64,000 nt of DNA from Hygrophila difformis (taxonomy: Eukaryota; Streptophyta; Magnoliopsida; Lamiales; Acanthaceae). Below the pieces are notes generated by a model. The model saw nothing but the letters and a program-made list of their open reading frames with translations, did no database searches and had not been told where the DNA came from. Shown here in pieces: positions 48,413 to 61,615 of the stretch; the stretch's first letter is position 1, and every line of letters starts with the position of its first letter. The translations under genes were made by a program, and so were the position numbers. The DNA lies in NCBI GenBank assembly GCA_030278955.1, contig JAOANR010000003.1, forward strand, positions 18,995,050 through 19,059,049, in the 5' to 3' direction.

Positions 48413-49452
48413 CCATCCTCACATTTAGAAACACTTGTCCTCAAGTGGTAAGAAACTTGTAAAGTTTCAAAGAATAAGTCCAATTAGTGGCTTCCGGGAT
48501 TTAGATGTTCATGTAAGATTCTACTGGATCACTACCTTCTCTTTTCCAACTATCTCAAGCTTAACTTTTTCAACTGATTGATGCTTCATACCTGACTTTA
48601 GATTCACCAGGTTTCATAAAAACATTAACAAAAGTGATTTGCATTTATGTGAATTATTGTTCTGCACTTTAGTTAGTCAGACTTCTCTTCTCACGCTCAA
48701 TCCTGTCCAACTCATGTGCATATCTTGTGCTTGAATAAAATACACTCTCTCTTTTTTTTTTTTATATCAAGGGGTGGCCTTCCGTGGCTTTCAATAGCCC
48801 GGTTTCACATTATTAGGAGGAGTCGCATGGCCTGACATTGCAGATGAAACTTCAACTCCCCTGCCCTTGATTCTACTTTTTTAAAGTTCTTCAACTTATA
48901 AATCAGAGGGCAGTTGTGCCAGCTACTTATATCCACATTATTTTACCACGTCTGTTTCTGAAATTTCCCTTGCTCTCTTTTTCTTTTTTTTTTTTCAAAA
49001 TGCACACTCATCTTCCAAGAGAGACTAGATTAGATCAATCCTCTTAACCTTGTGCAGTTGTTGTTTACAGTATACAAATCACTAGGGTTAATATAATCAT
49101 AAAACCTTCAAACTATTTATCCAGTAATGACATCAATCAATCTCAGAGCTTACAGCTAAAGACAGTTTTCAAGAGTGGCTCATGCTTGCAGTGAAAATCT
49201 ATAAAGTAGATGTCTCCACAGGGACCACTTTAAACTCATCTTCTATTCCTTCATCAGTTTATTAGCCTACCTGAGGTTTTTTTTTTTAAATTTTTTTTTA
49301 TATGATCCTAGCTTGAAATTCAATCCTATGATACAACTTCATATTCATTCTATCCTAAGTTATATTAGAATAAATGGAAACAGGAAAGAACTAAAGAAAA
49401 AGAGACTGCAATTAAAAAGAAAAAGAAGGTTACAGAAAACTCCCCTGTGATC
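48413..49452 (-). other. 3' non-coding region of Athila-like element 3
   Basis: About 1 kb between the stop of the ORF-1-like gene and the LTR. On the minus strand it ends with CCACTTGAGGACAAGTGTTT and then TTTCTAAATGTGAGGATGG against the LTR start. The TTGAGGACAAG phrase before a purine tract is, from memory, common at the 3' end of Athila/Tat elements. The rest has long T/A runs (48744, 48983, 49279) and no frame. Confidence 0.65.
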
Positions 49453-50341
49453 TCAGGATGGTCCTGCATCATTGTCTGGATCTTTGGGTGGTATGGATGG
49501 AGATTTCTTTAGATCCGAGACTAGGTTGGCAAGGATGTCTACCAATCTCGTACTATTATGCTGCTCCTGTCTCCTCAGCTCCATATCCCTTTCTCGTTCC
49601 TGTCTTCTCTCTTCAAGTTCTTCTCTTCTCAGCCTTTCAAATCTTTCCATTTCTTCCCTTCTCATTCTTTCCTGTCTATCCGATTCTTCCTTCCTTATCT
49701 TTTCTTGCCTCTCCATCTCCTCTTTCCTGAGTTCTTCTTCAGTTTGAATCCTGACATGCTCAAGTTCAATCCTCTTTTGCTCTATTTCTCTTTGAACATG
49801 CTTGTCTTCTGACATAGTTTTCACTAGCATCTCCATGGACTGTGCAAAACTTTGGATTGAAGTACTCATATTCTGAGATTCATCCACAGATACTGTGTTC
49901 CTCATTGGTTGTCTCAAAGGTTGAGATGGTGCAGAAGTGTTCTCAAACTCCTCATCTTCTGGAATAGGATTCAATGCAGGAGATGGAGCTACAGTCTTTG
50001 TCCTTTTCACTGCGGCTCTTGACTGAAATGATCTTGATTTTGAAGGAAGCTTGACCCTTTTTGTCTTAGGAGATGGCACCTTTGATCCTGATCCCTCAGA
50101 AGTTTGTTCCTCTAAATCCGGCATTTGGTAAACCAATTCTCCCCTCAAAGTGTCTTCTGGTAATGGAATAGGAGGATCTATCTTTATGATCTCTGGTAAA
50201 AATGGCGTGATTGAAACTCCTTGTTTCTCACAGAGTCTTCTGATTAAATTTGGATAAGCCAATGCTGCATCTTCTCCAACTCTTGACTTAATGACATTGA
50301 GGACATGGTGTGCAACACTGCATTTCCTTCCTGACCATAAC

Positions 50342-52959
50342 TGTAACACCCCGGTTTTTGGTCACCCAGGTCGGGATGTCACCGCCACACCTCCCTAGCA
50401 AGACACGGTTTCTCCGAGCTTGCTAAAGAGATGCAAGGCTATGGTTTTTCAGAATTTAAAACATTCAAACAGCCCATTTATATATAATTTAAAAATAATG
50501 TCATTACAGTTGCAGCGGAAAATAATATTTACATAAGTATAATGCAGCGGAATTTAAATATAGCCAACACGGCCAGAATACGGGTTAAACAGGCCCGTTC
50601 ATGCAATTTCTAGTCTAACGTAACATTTAAAAATAAAGCATTTCCCCAAAATTTCCATGAATGCATATGATGATGCATATTCTTCAGCTCTGAAAAAAAC
50701 AGAAAAAAAAATACGGTTTTGGTCAGCACTACGTGCTGAGTAAGTTAACACATACATAACTATGGGGTTTCAAAGCCGTTATTTAATATTTAAAGAAAAC
50801 ATGTGCACGACACCACATAATTTAATTTATTTAGCTAACAATAATTCAAACGACAGAGACTTCATAAGATCATAAATATAATTCGCAAAGTAAAACAATT
50901 GCAAGACATACTTTAAGGCATAATCTAAAAGGAACAATTTTCGAGTCTTCTAGTTTCATATCTCATGTCTCATGTTCAAGTTTATATCTCAATTGCCATT
51001 CGGCAAGCATTATATTTCAATTGCCTTTCGGCAAGCAGTATATTTCAATTGCCTTTCGGCAAGCAGTATATTTCAATTGCCTTTCGGCAAGCAGGATATT
51101 TCAATTGCCTTTCGGCAAGCAGGATATTTCAATTGCCTTTCGGCAAGCAGGATATTTCAATTGCCTTTCGGCAAGCAGGATATTTCAATTGCCTTTCGGC
51201 AAGCAAGATATTTCAATTGCCTTTCGGCAAGCAAGATTTTTCAATTGCCCTTCGGCAAGCAAGATATTTCATGTGTATTTTATTTCAAAGGAATTCCCAA
51301 TCCTTTAAACCTTAAAGGCTAATTTCACCGTTTTCACAAGATATCAAGATTTGACTCGGTTATATCTCAACTCATCTCAACCCTAAAGGTTAATTCCATG
51401 TTTCAACAAGATTTTAAAATTTCGTTTCGGTAAATCATAGTTTACTCTAAAATTCGTCTAAAATCAGATTTAATTCCAAAAATTCCAAAATTTCATATCT
51501 GACTCGGAAACATCAAGATCTACAACTTTTGTGTTTTAAGTTTTTCAATCCGAGATACCTAAGTAGGTCAAAATCGCCAATTTTCGCATAAGAACAAATC
51601 TGTCCGAGTTCAATGCACCACAGTATAAAGATTTCGAATTCTACCATAGCAATTCAACTCCAAATTTAATGAAATTTGACAGAGATCATCTTAAGACATT
51701 TATCTACAACTTTCATGTTCGGCCAAAGATCTAAAACAGCCTAGATCCTATGTCAAAAACGTGATCAAGATCATTCCTAAGTTCTGTCCAAGATTTCAAG
51801 AACTAGGTTTAAACAGTTCGGTTTCAACGGGTTTTCACATATCAAATCAACTCCAAAAATTCTCAAATTTTTACAGTAGCTAGGTCTAAGTCTTAGGAAC
51901 GTTTTTCGTGTTTTAAGTTTTTCCGTTTGAGTTCGTTTTAAAGGTCGGAAAAATTCAACAATTCTGTTGCGTCGGTAGGAAAACAAAAGTGGACAGATTT
52001 ATGATTCTTGTCAAATCTTTTAGGTTTCGAATGTTTTAAAATCTCCCAAAACCATGTAAGGTTAACTTACAGTGTCTATGAACGTCGGGAATGTCCAATT
52101 CGGAGGCGTGGCTTCCAGATCACCGTCTCTCCTCTCCGTTCGTCGGGTTCTACGATCTAGATTCGATACGGGGGTGTAGAAAGAAAAAAAGGAGATGATT
52201 AGGATTCGTTTTCGAATCGTTTATTGAACAGAGATTGGACTGAGACTTACCACGACTATGGAGATCTGTAGAGAAACTCGTCCAACAGCGTTCGTCTTGG
52301 TTTCGTGCCTCCGACGACTCCGGATTTAGGGTTTCGAACGTATAGAATGCTTTAGGGTTTCGTAAACTTGTTCGGGGCTCCCAAGGGGCTTATTTATAGA
52401 ATTCTCAATCCCTAGGGCGTCCACGGCCGACCTAAAGGTCTGGAGTCGAGAGATGTTCAACCGAAAGTCGAAAAATCCGCGTTCGGGCGAGAGATTCACG
52501 CAACGACCAAATCTGTGGGGTGGCGCGGTCGTGGCGCGCTGAACCCCCTTTACCGCGCGGCCACCGCGCCGACCTCGCCTGGACTTCGGTCCGGGCAGGT
52601 CGTGCGATCCGTCGTGCGTTTCCGCCTCTTTCGGGTTTCTATCCCTCTATGCTTCCGAATTCCGATTTCCGGGGTATATTCGGGTTCTTACTTTCTCTCT
52701 AATTTTATTCTTAGTCTAGTTGGATGTTTTGGACTCGAATACTCGAGTTCATTAGTGTCGGGTGTTGGTGTTCCATTTATCCATCCTTTTGTTTAATTAA
52801 ATTCCTTTAATTCCTTTTTAAGTAAAAGTCTCATTTCTCATTTCCTTATCTTTATTTATTTCTTTTATTTGCTGGATTGGTTTATTTATTTATAGTATTT
52901 ATTTTATTTATTATTTATTTATTGTTTTATTTTATGTTGGAAAATTCTCGGGTATTACA
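50342..52959 (-). repeat. 3' LTR of insertion E (2618 bp)
   Basis: TGTAACACCCCGG...CGGGTATTACA. Ten 29-bp units at 50989-51272, intron-like unit 50690-52070, GGACTTCGGTCC hairpin near 52581, paired TTTCCGCTGC motifs near 50513 and 50544. Confidence 0.95.
50989..51272 (-). repeat. Ten tandem 29-bp hairpin units in the 3' LTR of E
   Basis: Unit TTGCCTTTCGGCAAGCAGG plus ATATTTCAAT. In transcript sense each unit contains TTGCC-GAAA-GGCAA, a 5-bp stem closed by a GNRA-type loop. Units grade from CATT/CAGT through CAGG to CAAG along the array. The other LTR (55728-55979) has nine units. Confidence 0.95.
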
Positions 52960-53201
52960 GTCTACCCTCCTTAAGAATCAACTTCGTCCTCGAAGTTGTG
53001 TTTCGGCTCTTCTCGTGCCAAAGTCTTTTTGTTGTTTTATTATTTTGCGACTGAACTTAGAATTAAAACTTCTAGGCTGCCTACGTACCCTGTGAAGGGA
53101 TCAAGCCATAACGTAGTTCAAAAGTTTACAAAAATGCACGAAAAATTAGGGGGTATGACATCCTCTCCCCCTTAAGACTCCAGTTATGTCCCCATAACTG
53201 C
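52960..53201 (-). promoter_or_regulatory. Two hairpin-PPT cassettes at the 3' end of E internal region
   Basis: Reading minus: hairpin 53181-53200, tract 53161-53175 and a TGTCATACCCCC start at 53160; then hairpin 52980-52997 (AACTTCGAGGACGAAGTT), tract 52960-52974 and the true LTR edge. The gag stop codon is directly before the first hairpin. Confidence 0.8.
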
Positions 53202-54353
53202 CTATTCAGCACTCTCGAGAGGTTTCGAGTTTTGGTCTTTGTTCTGATGGTACTGGTGCCGTTGGTTGTTGCCACCTTGACCGTCTGGGTTTCGTGGTTG
53301 CTTAGGTCGAGTAGTCACATCTTCTCTCTTGTCGATGTTCTCTTTCCGTGTCCGGCAATCACGCAGCTGATGACCATGTCGACCACATCGAAGGCATGCT
53401 CCAGGCTGAGGGCATCCTCTCGCATAATGCGGTTTACCACACTTTGGACACGGTGACGCATAGTCACAATGGTTGAAGACTGTCCCCTTTTTCTCCCCAT
53501 TGTCATTTTGATGTTGTCCTTTCGAGTTTCCATCGAAATGATCCTTATCCACCTTGTATTCTCCTTGTGGTCCTTGGTTAGCCTCATCTACCGATTTCCG
53601 TTTCAGTCCTTGGACTCGTGCAACCGCTACCGCACGATCATAAACCGTCTGCAGGTTCGTGAATTGTCCTACTGCGAGTATCTCCCGGATACTAAGGTTC
53701 AGACCCATCTCGAATTTCTGAGCCTTGTCAGAGTCGGTTGGTACTATCCTCGTAGCAAATCGTACCAACTCCTTAAACCGGGTGTAATACTCCTGCACCG
53801 TCCGTCCCTCTTGCTTCAGTGACAAAAACTCCTCGTACATTGCCGCCTTGGTGCTCATGGGGTAGAAGCGGTCCCTTAGATCCTCCTTAAGTTTAGTCCA
53901 CGAATAAGCTTCTTCAGCTTCTTCTAAATTCCTCTGGAGGTCTTGCCACCACTCATCGGCTTCGCCTCCTAGGTAGTAGGTTGCTACTCGTGTCTTTGCC
54001 TCATCAGGACATTTGATAGCATCCAAGAGCTTATCAAATGTACGGATCCACCCCTCCAGTTTGGCGGGATCCTCCTGGCCATCATAACGTGGTGGTTGAT
54101 AGGGATTCACCAACGCTAGATAGTTGGTTTGAGCTACGGGCGGAGTTACTGCTGCAGATGTTCTATGCACCTCCGCATTTCCTAATGCTACTAGGAATCC
54201 CTCTATCGTTTTTAAACGTGCTTCCATATTATTGGGCGCTTGAGGCACTTGCTCTCCTAGGTTCTGAGGACTTTCACTGTTGTTGGGCGTGTTGGAAAGG
54301 TTAGCGTCAGTGCCGTTTGGACTCACCTTCCTTGGTTTCCTCCTAGGCGCCAT
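53202..54353 (-). CDS. Gag polyprotein of insertion E (chromovirus-type)
   Basis: An intact 383-codon frame starting MAPRRKPRKV and ending NSKPLESAE. The basic N-terminus (1-20) is followed by a low-complexity region. The Retrotrans_gag fold covers about 80-230, with LVNPYQPPRYDG, ADEWWQDLQR, LREDLRDRFYP-like KLKEDLRDRFYP and VQEYYTRFKELVR. Two zinc knuckles follow: CPKCGKPHYARGC (about 312, one residue short of CX2CX4HX4C) and the canonical CLRCGRHGHQLRDC (about 331). The C-tail is Gln/Asn-rich. It would assemble cytoplasmic particles and package RNA. The absence of any stop in a recent copy suggests the frame is, or was until lately, under selection. Lineage (Tekay/Del-like) is a guess from Gag and the primer site. 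Confidence 0.9.
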   Translation of the reverse strand: MAPRRKPRKVSPNGTDANLSNTPNNSESPQNLGEQVPQAPNNMEARLKTIEGFLVALGNAEVHRTSAAVTPPVAQTNYLALVNPYQPPRYDGQEDPAKLEGWIRTFDKLLDAIKCPDEAKTRVATYYLGGEADEWWQDLQRNLEEAEEAYSWTKLKEDLRDRFYPMSTKAAMYEEFLSLKQEGRTVQEYYTRFKELVRFATRIVPTDSDKAQKFEMGLNLSIREILAVGQFTNLQTVYDRAVAVARVQGLKRKSVDEANQGPQGEYKVDKDHFDGNSKGQHQNDNGEKKGTVFNHCDYASPCPKCGKPHYARGCPQPGACLRCGRHGHQLRDCRTRKENIDKREDVTTRPKQPRNPDGQGGNNQRHQYHQNKDQNSKPLESAE

Positions 54354-55064
54354 TTTCTGTTATAACGTGTAGAGTTTAGATAGATCGCTCGAACAAGACG
54401 TTTCGTAGATTTCTAATTTCAAATTTTCGGATTTGTTGTTTGGAAATCCAAACAAGATTTTTGGAATAAAGAGTGTTTTAATAAAACTTGATTTTTATTG
54501 TTCCACATAAGAAAATTTTCTAATTCGTACAAGGGTAGGAATGGCCAAGGCCGAGGATCGTTATGCTTAGGCGAACGCATAGATGAACGCGATCTAGAAC
54601 TAAGGCAAGATCAGTATCTAGTTATTATTTCTAGTTCGATGTCATGCCTCAAGATTATATAGGTGTAACAAGAGATCTAAGTTAATTTCGCCAAGATTCT
54701 AAGTTCAATTCGCAAAGATTCTAAGTTAGAATTCGCAAAGATTCTAAATTCAAGTTTCGCCAAGATTCTAAGTTCATAACAGAGATGCAACATGCAAATG
54801 CAAATGATATTTTCCCCCAATAATAATTTAATGCACCACATATATATACATTTTCCATGGGTTTTAAAATAAAAATTTGCCATGGAAATAATACTTTAAA
54901 ATTTGAAATAATGGTCAAAATATTAATAGTAGTTTAAAAATATTAATGGTTTAAAAATAGTAGTTTAAAAATAATAATAATAGGTTTAAAAATATTCCGG
55001 GCTCTGATACCACCTTTGGTATCAGATATTTTCTTTAAAATAGATAGCTTTAAAATATTATGGT
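54354..55064 (-). other. 5' leader of insertion E with short repeats
   Basis: About 700 bp upstream of gag. Four 23-24 bp units TTCGCMAAGATTCTAAGTTC lie at 54687-54778. A primer-site-like inverted sequence GATACCACCTTTGGTATC is at 55007-55024. No frame. Confidence 0.75.
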
Positions 55065-55075
55065 CTCTGATACCA
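55065..55075 (-). promoter_or_regulatory. Primer binding site for initiator tRNA-Met, insertion E
   Basis: CTCTGATACCA on the plus strand, three bases from the LTR edge at 55079, matching 11 bases of the tRNA-Met 3' end. Confidence 0.85.
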
Positions 55076-55078
55076 CCT

Positions 55079-57669
55079 TGTAACACCCCGGTTTTTGGTC
55101 ACCCAGGTCGGGATGTCACCGCCACACCTCCCTAGCAAGACACGGTTTCTCCGAGCTTGCTAAAGAGATGCAAGGCTATGGTTTTTCAGAATTTAAAACA
55201 TTCAAACAGCCCATTTATATATAATTTAAAAATAATGTCATTACAGTTGCAGCGGAAAATAATATTTACATAAGTATAATGCAGCGGAATTTAAATATAG
55301 CCAACACGGCCAGAATACGGGTTAAACAGGCCCGTTCATGCAATTTCTAGTCTAACGTAACATTTAAAAATAAAGCATTTCCCCAAAATTTCCATGAATG
55401 CATATGATGATGCATATTCTTCAGCTCTGAAAAAAACAGGAAAAAAAATACGGTTTTGGTCAGCACTACGTGCTGAGTAAGTTAACACATACATAACTAT
55501 GGGGTTTCAAAGTCGTTATTTAATATTTAAAGAAAACATGTGCACGACACCACATAATTTAATTTATTTAGCTAACAATAATTCAAACGACAGAGACTTC
55601 ATAAGATCATAAATATAATTCGCAAAGTAAAACAATTGCAAGACATACTTTAAGGCATAATCTAAAAGGAACAATTTTCGAGTCTTCTAGTTTCATATCT
55701 CATGTCTCATGTTCAAGTTTATATCTCAATTGCCATTCGGCAAGCATTATATTTCAATTGCCTTTCGGCAAGCAGTATATTTCAATTGCCTTTCGGCAAG
55801 CAGTATATTTCAATTGCCTTTCGGCAAGCAGGATATTTCAATTGCCTTTCGGCAAGCAGGATATTTCAATTGCCTTTCGGCAAGCAGGATATTTCAATTG
55901 CCTTTCGGCAAGCAAGATATTTCAATTGCCTTTCGGCAAGCAAGATTTTTCAATTGCCCTTCGGCAAGCAAGATATTTCATGTGTATTTTATTTCAAAGG
56001 AATTCCCAATCCTTTAAACCTTAAAGGCTAATTTCACCGTTTTCACAAGATATCAAGATTTGACTCGGTTATATCTCAACTCATCTCAACCCTAAAGGTT
56101 AATTCCATGTTTCAACAAGATTTTAAAATTTCGTTTCGGTAAATCATAGTTTACTCTAAAATTCGTCTAAAATCAGATTTAATTCCAAAAATTCCAAAAT
56201 TTCATATCTGACTCGGAAACATCAAGATCTACAACTTTCGTGTTTTAACTTTTTCAATCCGAGATACCTAAGTAGGTCAAAATCGCCAATTTTCGCATAA
56301 GAACAAATCTGTCCGAGTTCAATGCACCACAGTATAAAGATTTCGAATTCTACCATAGCAATTCAACTCCAAATTTAATGAAATTTGACAGAGATCATCT
56401 TAAGACATTTATCTACAACTTTCATGTTCGGCCAAAGATCTAAAACAGCCTAGATCCTATGTCAAAAACGTGATCAAGATCATTCCTAAGTTCTGTCCAA
56501 GATTTCAAGAACTAGGTTTAAACAGTTCGGTTTCAACGGGTTTTCACATATCAAATCAACTCCAAAAATTCTCAAATTTTTACAGTAGCTAGGTCTAAGT
56601 CTTAGGAACGTTTTTCGTGTTTTAAGTTTTTCCGTTTGAGTTCGTTTTAAAGGTCGGAAAAATTCAACAATTCTGTTGCGTCGGTAGGAAAACAAAAGTG
56701 GACAGATTTATGATTCTTGTCAAATCTTTTAGGTTTCGAATGTTTTAAAATCTCCCAAAACCATGTAAGGTTAACTTACAGTGTCTATGAACGTCGGGAA
56801 TGTCCAATTCGGAGGCGTGGCTTCCAGATCACCGTCTCTCCTCTCCGTTCGTCGGGTTCTACGATCTAGATTCGATACGGGGGTGTAGAAAGAAAAAAGG
56901 AGATGATTAGGATTCGTTTTCGAATCGTTTATTGAACAGAGATTGGACCGAGACTTACCACGACTATGGAGATCTGTAGAGAAACTCGTCCAACAGCGTT
57001 CGTCTTGGTTTCGTGCCTCCGACGACTCCGGATTTAGGGTTTCGAACGTATAGAATGCTTTAGGGTTTCGTAAACTTGTTCGGGGCTCCCAAGGGGCTTA
57101 TTTATAGAATTCTCAATCCCTAGGGCGTCCACGGCCGACCTAAAGGTCTGGAGTCGAGAGATGTTCAACCGAAAGTCGAAAAATCCGCGTTCGGGCGAGA
57201 GATTCACGCAACGACCAAATCTGTGGGGTGGCGCGGTCGTGGCACGCTGAACCCCCTTTACCGCGCGGCCACCGCGCCGACCTCGCCTAGACTTCGGTCC
57301 GGGCGGGTCGTGCGATCCGTCGTGCGTTTCCGCCTCTCTTTCGGGTTTCTATCCCTCTATGCTTCCGAATTCCGATTTCCGGGGTATATTCGGGTTCTTA
57401 CTTTCTCTCTAATTTTATTCTTAGTCTAGTTGGATGTTTTGGACTCGAATACTCGAGTTCATTAGTGTCGGGTGTTGGTGTTCCATTTATCCATCCTTTT
57501 GTTTAATTAAATTCCTTTAATTCCTTTTTAAGTAAAAGTCTCATTTCTCATTTCCTTATCTTTATTTATTTCTTTTATTTGCTGGATTGGTTTATTTATT
57601 TATAGTATTTATTTTATTTATTATTTATTTATTGTTTTATTTTATGTTGGAAAATTCTCGGGTATTACA
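55079..57669 (-). repeat. 5' LTR of insertion E (2591 bp)
   Basis: Same order as the 3' LTR with nine 29-bp units (55728-55979); intron-like unit 55427-56779. Ends CGGGTATTACA next to the second ATAAC. Confidence 0.95.
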
Positions 57670-60600
57670 ATAACAATGCAAATCCCTCGAAAGTTCCAGC
57701 TGAAGGTCCTTGAAAATTTGTGGTGGGTCTGAGCTTTGAATAATAGAAATCAAGTGTTGGCAGATATTCAGGCTTCAAGTTGTTCAATGGAATCTTATTT
57801 TGTTCAGTTCCTCTGTGTGTTGAACAGAATCCTAATGCCATTTTTCTAGCATTAACAAGTTTATTTCCTTGAGTTTTCTTCCTCAAAAGAACCTCACACT
57901 TAACTTCTGGCTGTTCTAACAAAGGTGCCTGTATTAACTCATTTAGGTCTCCACAGTGACTTGCACTGTTTTCCCTCTAATCCATGTTGTTTCTGCCTCA
58001 ACATCAAAGTTAGCGTAGAACTCTCTGGTCAGTTCCACATAACCACATTTGTTGTTGTGTCTCATGAAAACGTCCCATTCATTAATTCTCCTCCAATAAC
58101 TGATACACTTATGATCCAGCCACTTGGGATGAAATCCTTTGTCCGGAACAATCATTTTGGACATCCCCAGGTAGTTCTCCAATGCCTCCTTTCTTCCATT
58201 AAACTTAACCTTGATTTCTTCTTCTGTGAATTCAGTCCTCTTTTCAATGTTATCAGGGATTGACAACCTCACCTTTGGACTATTATTCCCCCAATAACTC
58301 GAAGGTAGCAATTCTGGAACTTCTTTTCCTGGGGACGATCCTTCAGATGTATCTGATTCATTTCCCTCAGATTCTTGTGCTTCTTCCTGCTCATCCCCAG
58401 CATTCTCATTTCCTTCTTCTTCTGTTTGGCCTCCTTCTTGAGCAGGTTCCACGTTTTCTTCATGAACTTGTTCTGGGTTTTGTTCATGGTCAGGCTCTGG
58501 ATGTTCTTCTTGAACTCTATCAGTGTCATCATGTTGTGAATTGCCTATACCTGAATCATGTATCAATGACGTGCTGGTATCTACCTTCTCAGTAACTTCC
58601 AGGCTATGCTGATTTAAGATCTCTGTGGGATCTTCCTGTACAGGTTCGTTGAGTAGAAGAAGAATAGCAGTAGGTTCTGAATCTACAAATCCTTCAATTC
58701 CAAAATATTCTTCTGCTTTCTTCTTCTGTTCTGCGGCCCATTCAGGATCATTCATCCTTGCAATCGCTCTCTGAGTTACTTCATCCCTGACTTGAGGTGG
58801 TAGGAGCCATTGATTCATTTGATTTTCCGCATTCGTCTGTGTTCTAAGATATTGACTAACAGTGTCTTCCACAAAATTTTTTCTCTGTTGATCTTCTTGA
58901 GTTTCATTTCTCTGCACTTCTTCTTCATAAGCTTGAATTGCTAATGGAGATGGTTCCACTGCTTGGTCAGAATTTATTTGTTGTTGGATTTCCTCTAATT
59001 CTGACTCAAGTTTAGCTGCATATTCACTTGCTTGTTCTACTGAAGTGTGTGCATTCCCTCCTTCTCTAGCCAATTTTCTGAACTTTTTAATCAGTCCTTC
59101 CAGGGAATAAGTCATGTTCCCTACTGTAGTTCCATGCAAGTTCATATCTTCAAAAGTTTGTAAATCTTCAAGTGACTGTTCCTGAAATGTGCCCACCACT
59201 GATTTCTCAACTTGATTTACAAATTCTTGCTCATCTGCAGCTTGTTCTGGTGGTAAATCTTGTTCAGTTTCTTTTCCTGAAAATCCTTGTAAATCAATCT
59301 GACTTTGAATAAGATCTTTGTTAACCTGAGCTTGCTGACCTTCATCCTGCTCTTCTCTATCATCTTTTTCAGCAATCTGAACCTGTTGGAGATCAGTGCT
59401 CGGTTTAGTTGATCCTTGTTCATCAGGTTGATGTTCATCAATACATGCTCTCCAGCCTTCCAGATCTATATCTCCCACTTCCAAATTAGTATAAGGAGTG
59501 AGCTCCAACCTCTCTGTATAGGGGACTATCCCTAGAGTTGGTTTGACTTTTTCTTCCTCAGAGCTGGTATCATGTACCACATACTTAGGCTTCCTGGTTT
59601 TCATCTTTATTCTGAACTTCTTAACAGGTTTTTCAGGTTCTTTTTCTTGTTGCTTTTCTTTGTCAGGAGTGATTTCCAATTGTTCTACATTCTCCAGAAA
59701 AGACCCTTGCTGCTTAAATTCTTCAGGATCAGTCTCCTTCTGATTAGAGGGTAATTTTCCTCTCCTTTTGTAAGTAACAACTTCTTTCTTTTCTTGAGCT
59801 GATTGTAGAATCTCAACATCTTCGTCCATTAAATCCTTTTTCAAGTCCAAAATTTCTTTGGCTGCCAGGTCATCTTCATTCTTCCTCTTCTTTGGAATTC
59901 GGCTAGACTTCTCAGATCTGCTTGTCTCCACCTTTCTCCCAGTCCTTTTCTTAGCTGTTGGTACTTCATCTGAAGTGCTTGAACTGAGATTGTGTGACTT
60001 TCTCTTTTTGGTGGATTCTTTTTACCTTTCTTGTCTTGGGTTTTCATGAGTTCCTCCCATTCACGGTTTGCCTTTTGTCTGTTTGCATAATAATAATCCA
60101 TACTTTCTTGCAGAATCGGATGGATTTCATCATTTTCTTCATTCCTTTCTCCTACAATAGTTGTGACCTCATCAACTACTCTCATCTTCTCAATTCTTTG
60201 CTCCTCATCTGTGCTGTCTTCATCTGAATCGTGCTTCTTGACATAGAAATTCTTGCCCAATCCTTTTAGCATGACATTCATTCCTTTTCTGTTCAGATAT
60301 TTCTCATTCCATGCATCCCAATCATCAATAATTACCTGCTGAATTCTTCCTTGTGTTTGATCAGTATAGGGTCTATGCTCCTTGTATGCATTTTCTCTGC
60401 ACATAGCATCATACATGACATACTTCTCAATGAATTCTTTCTTCCTCTCCTGAACATATCCATGAACTTCCTGTTGGAGAGTTGGAGGTAATCTCTTCAT
60501 GATCTTGTTGGGTCTATCTGTAATGAGAAGATTTGCATCTGCTGGTGTTATTGATGGGGCTGAAACCTTTCTGAAATTCGCTATAGGTTCCCGTCCTTCA

Positions 60601-61615
60601 TTAACAACAGATTCTCTGAAAATATTCCTTATTATATTTTGTGGTGTCCGTTTTGCATCTGATCTCTGCTTTCTGTTTTTCCCTGATCTCTCAGCTTCTC
60701 TCTCCTCTGCATCCTTAACCCATGCTTGCTGCTCTGGTATCAAATCAGCAAACTCCTCTAAAGGAAATTCCTCATCAGGTTTCCTTGTCAACCCTGGTTT
60801 AAGAATCATTTTCCTTAGATCTACCCCTTTAGACCAGTTATTCATATACCTGATCCAGCCATTTCTAGCTTCCTGAATAGTTCTAAGGACATCTTTCCAT
60901 ACCATCTTACTTTGTTTAGCTTTCTTGAAATGAGGCTCTAGGTCATGTCTCAAATTGATCCGAGCATCAATAATCCTATCCAGGGCCAGATTTGTCAAGA
61001 AATTCTGTTCAATGGGTCCCTTCTTGTTCAAGAATGTTGGAGGCATGTATGCAGGGAGTGCCTGCTGAGCATCATAGACTCTAGCATTTCGGATTTCATG
61101 AAGTTTGCAGCAATGTTTGGTGAGTCGCTTCACATATTTTGGTAGTGGTTGAGGATCAAAGTAATCCAACTCCAGCCCTATTTGATCTTTCGGATTGATA
61201 ATTTTGTAGCATTCCTGATTCCACTCAGCCATGCACTTCCTTTCCCTTTCCAAAAGTCTTTGGAGTCTGATTTCATTAGGCAGATGCCTGTCATTGATCA
61301 GAATTATCATTTGATCATCCCAAAATCTATTCATCTTATTCCAGAATGTTTCTTCTAAATCAATCCTCAATGATTCCTTTTCCTTGTCTGGTATATGTTG
61401 AACCAAGAATGGATTGATATAAAAGTCTGGAGGTGAAATTTGCATTCCTGTCCATCCACCACTTTTCCGAATAGTTTCTGCCATGTTAACTGTTTTCCTC
61501 TTTGTCAAGAATGATTTCTCTTTCTTATCCGATTCTATACTTCGAGCTTGAAGTTCTTCATAGGTCATCTTATGAATCCTTAAGAAATAAATAAGAACAA
61601 ACTGATTAACTAGTG

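Larger units (their letters stand above)
50342..57669 (-). mobile_element. Gag-only LTR retrotransposon, 7.3 kb (insertion E), TSD ATAAC
   Basis: LTRs 50342-52959 and 55079-57669 flank 2119 bp of internal DNA with one intact gag and no protease, RT, RNase H or integrase. ATAAC is duplicated at 50337-50341 and 57670-57674. The LTRs are near identical; the main difference is one extra 29-bp unit in the left copy. It uses the same tRNA-Met primer site and end sequences as insertions A-D but is the only member here with a protein. It splits the ORF-1-like gene. Confidence 0.95.

Noticed and set aside
50989..51272. CRISPR array
   Set aside because: Units are contiguous 29-mers without unique spacers, in a plant LTR, with no cas genes.
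50965..51322. Open frames of 95-116 codons with a repeated ISIAFRQAGYFNCL-like phrase
   Set aside because: They exist in all three forward frames because the 29-bp repeat has no stop; they run antisense to the LTR and have no known domain. They are products of the repeat, not genes.
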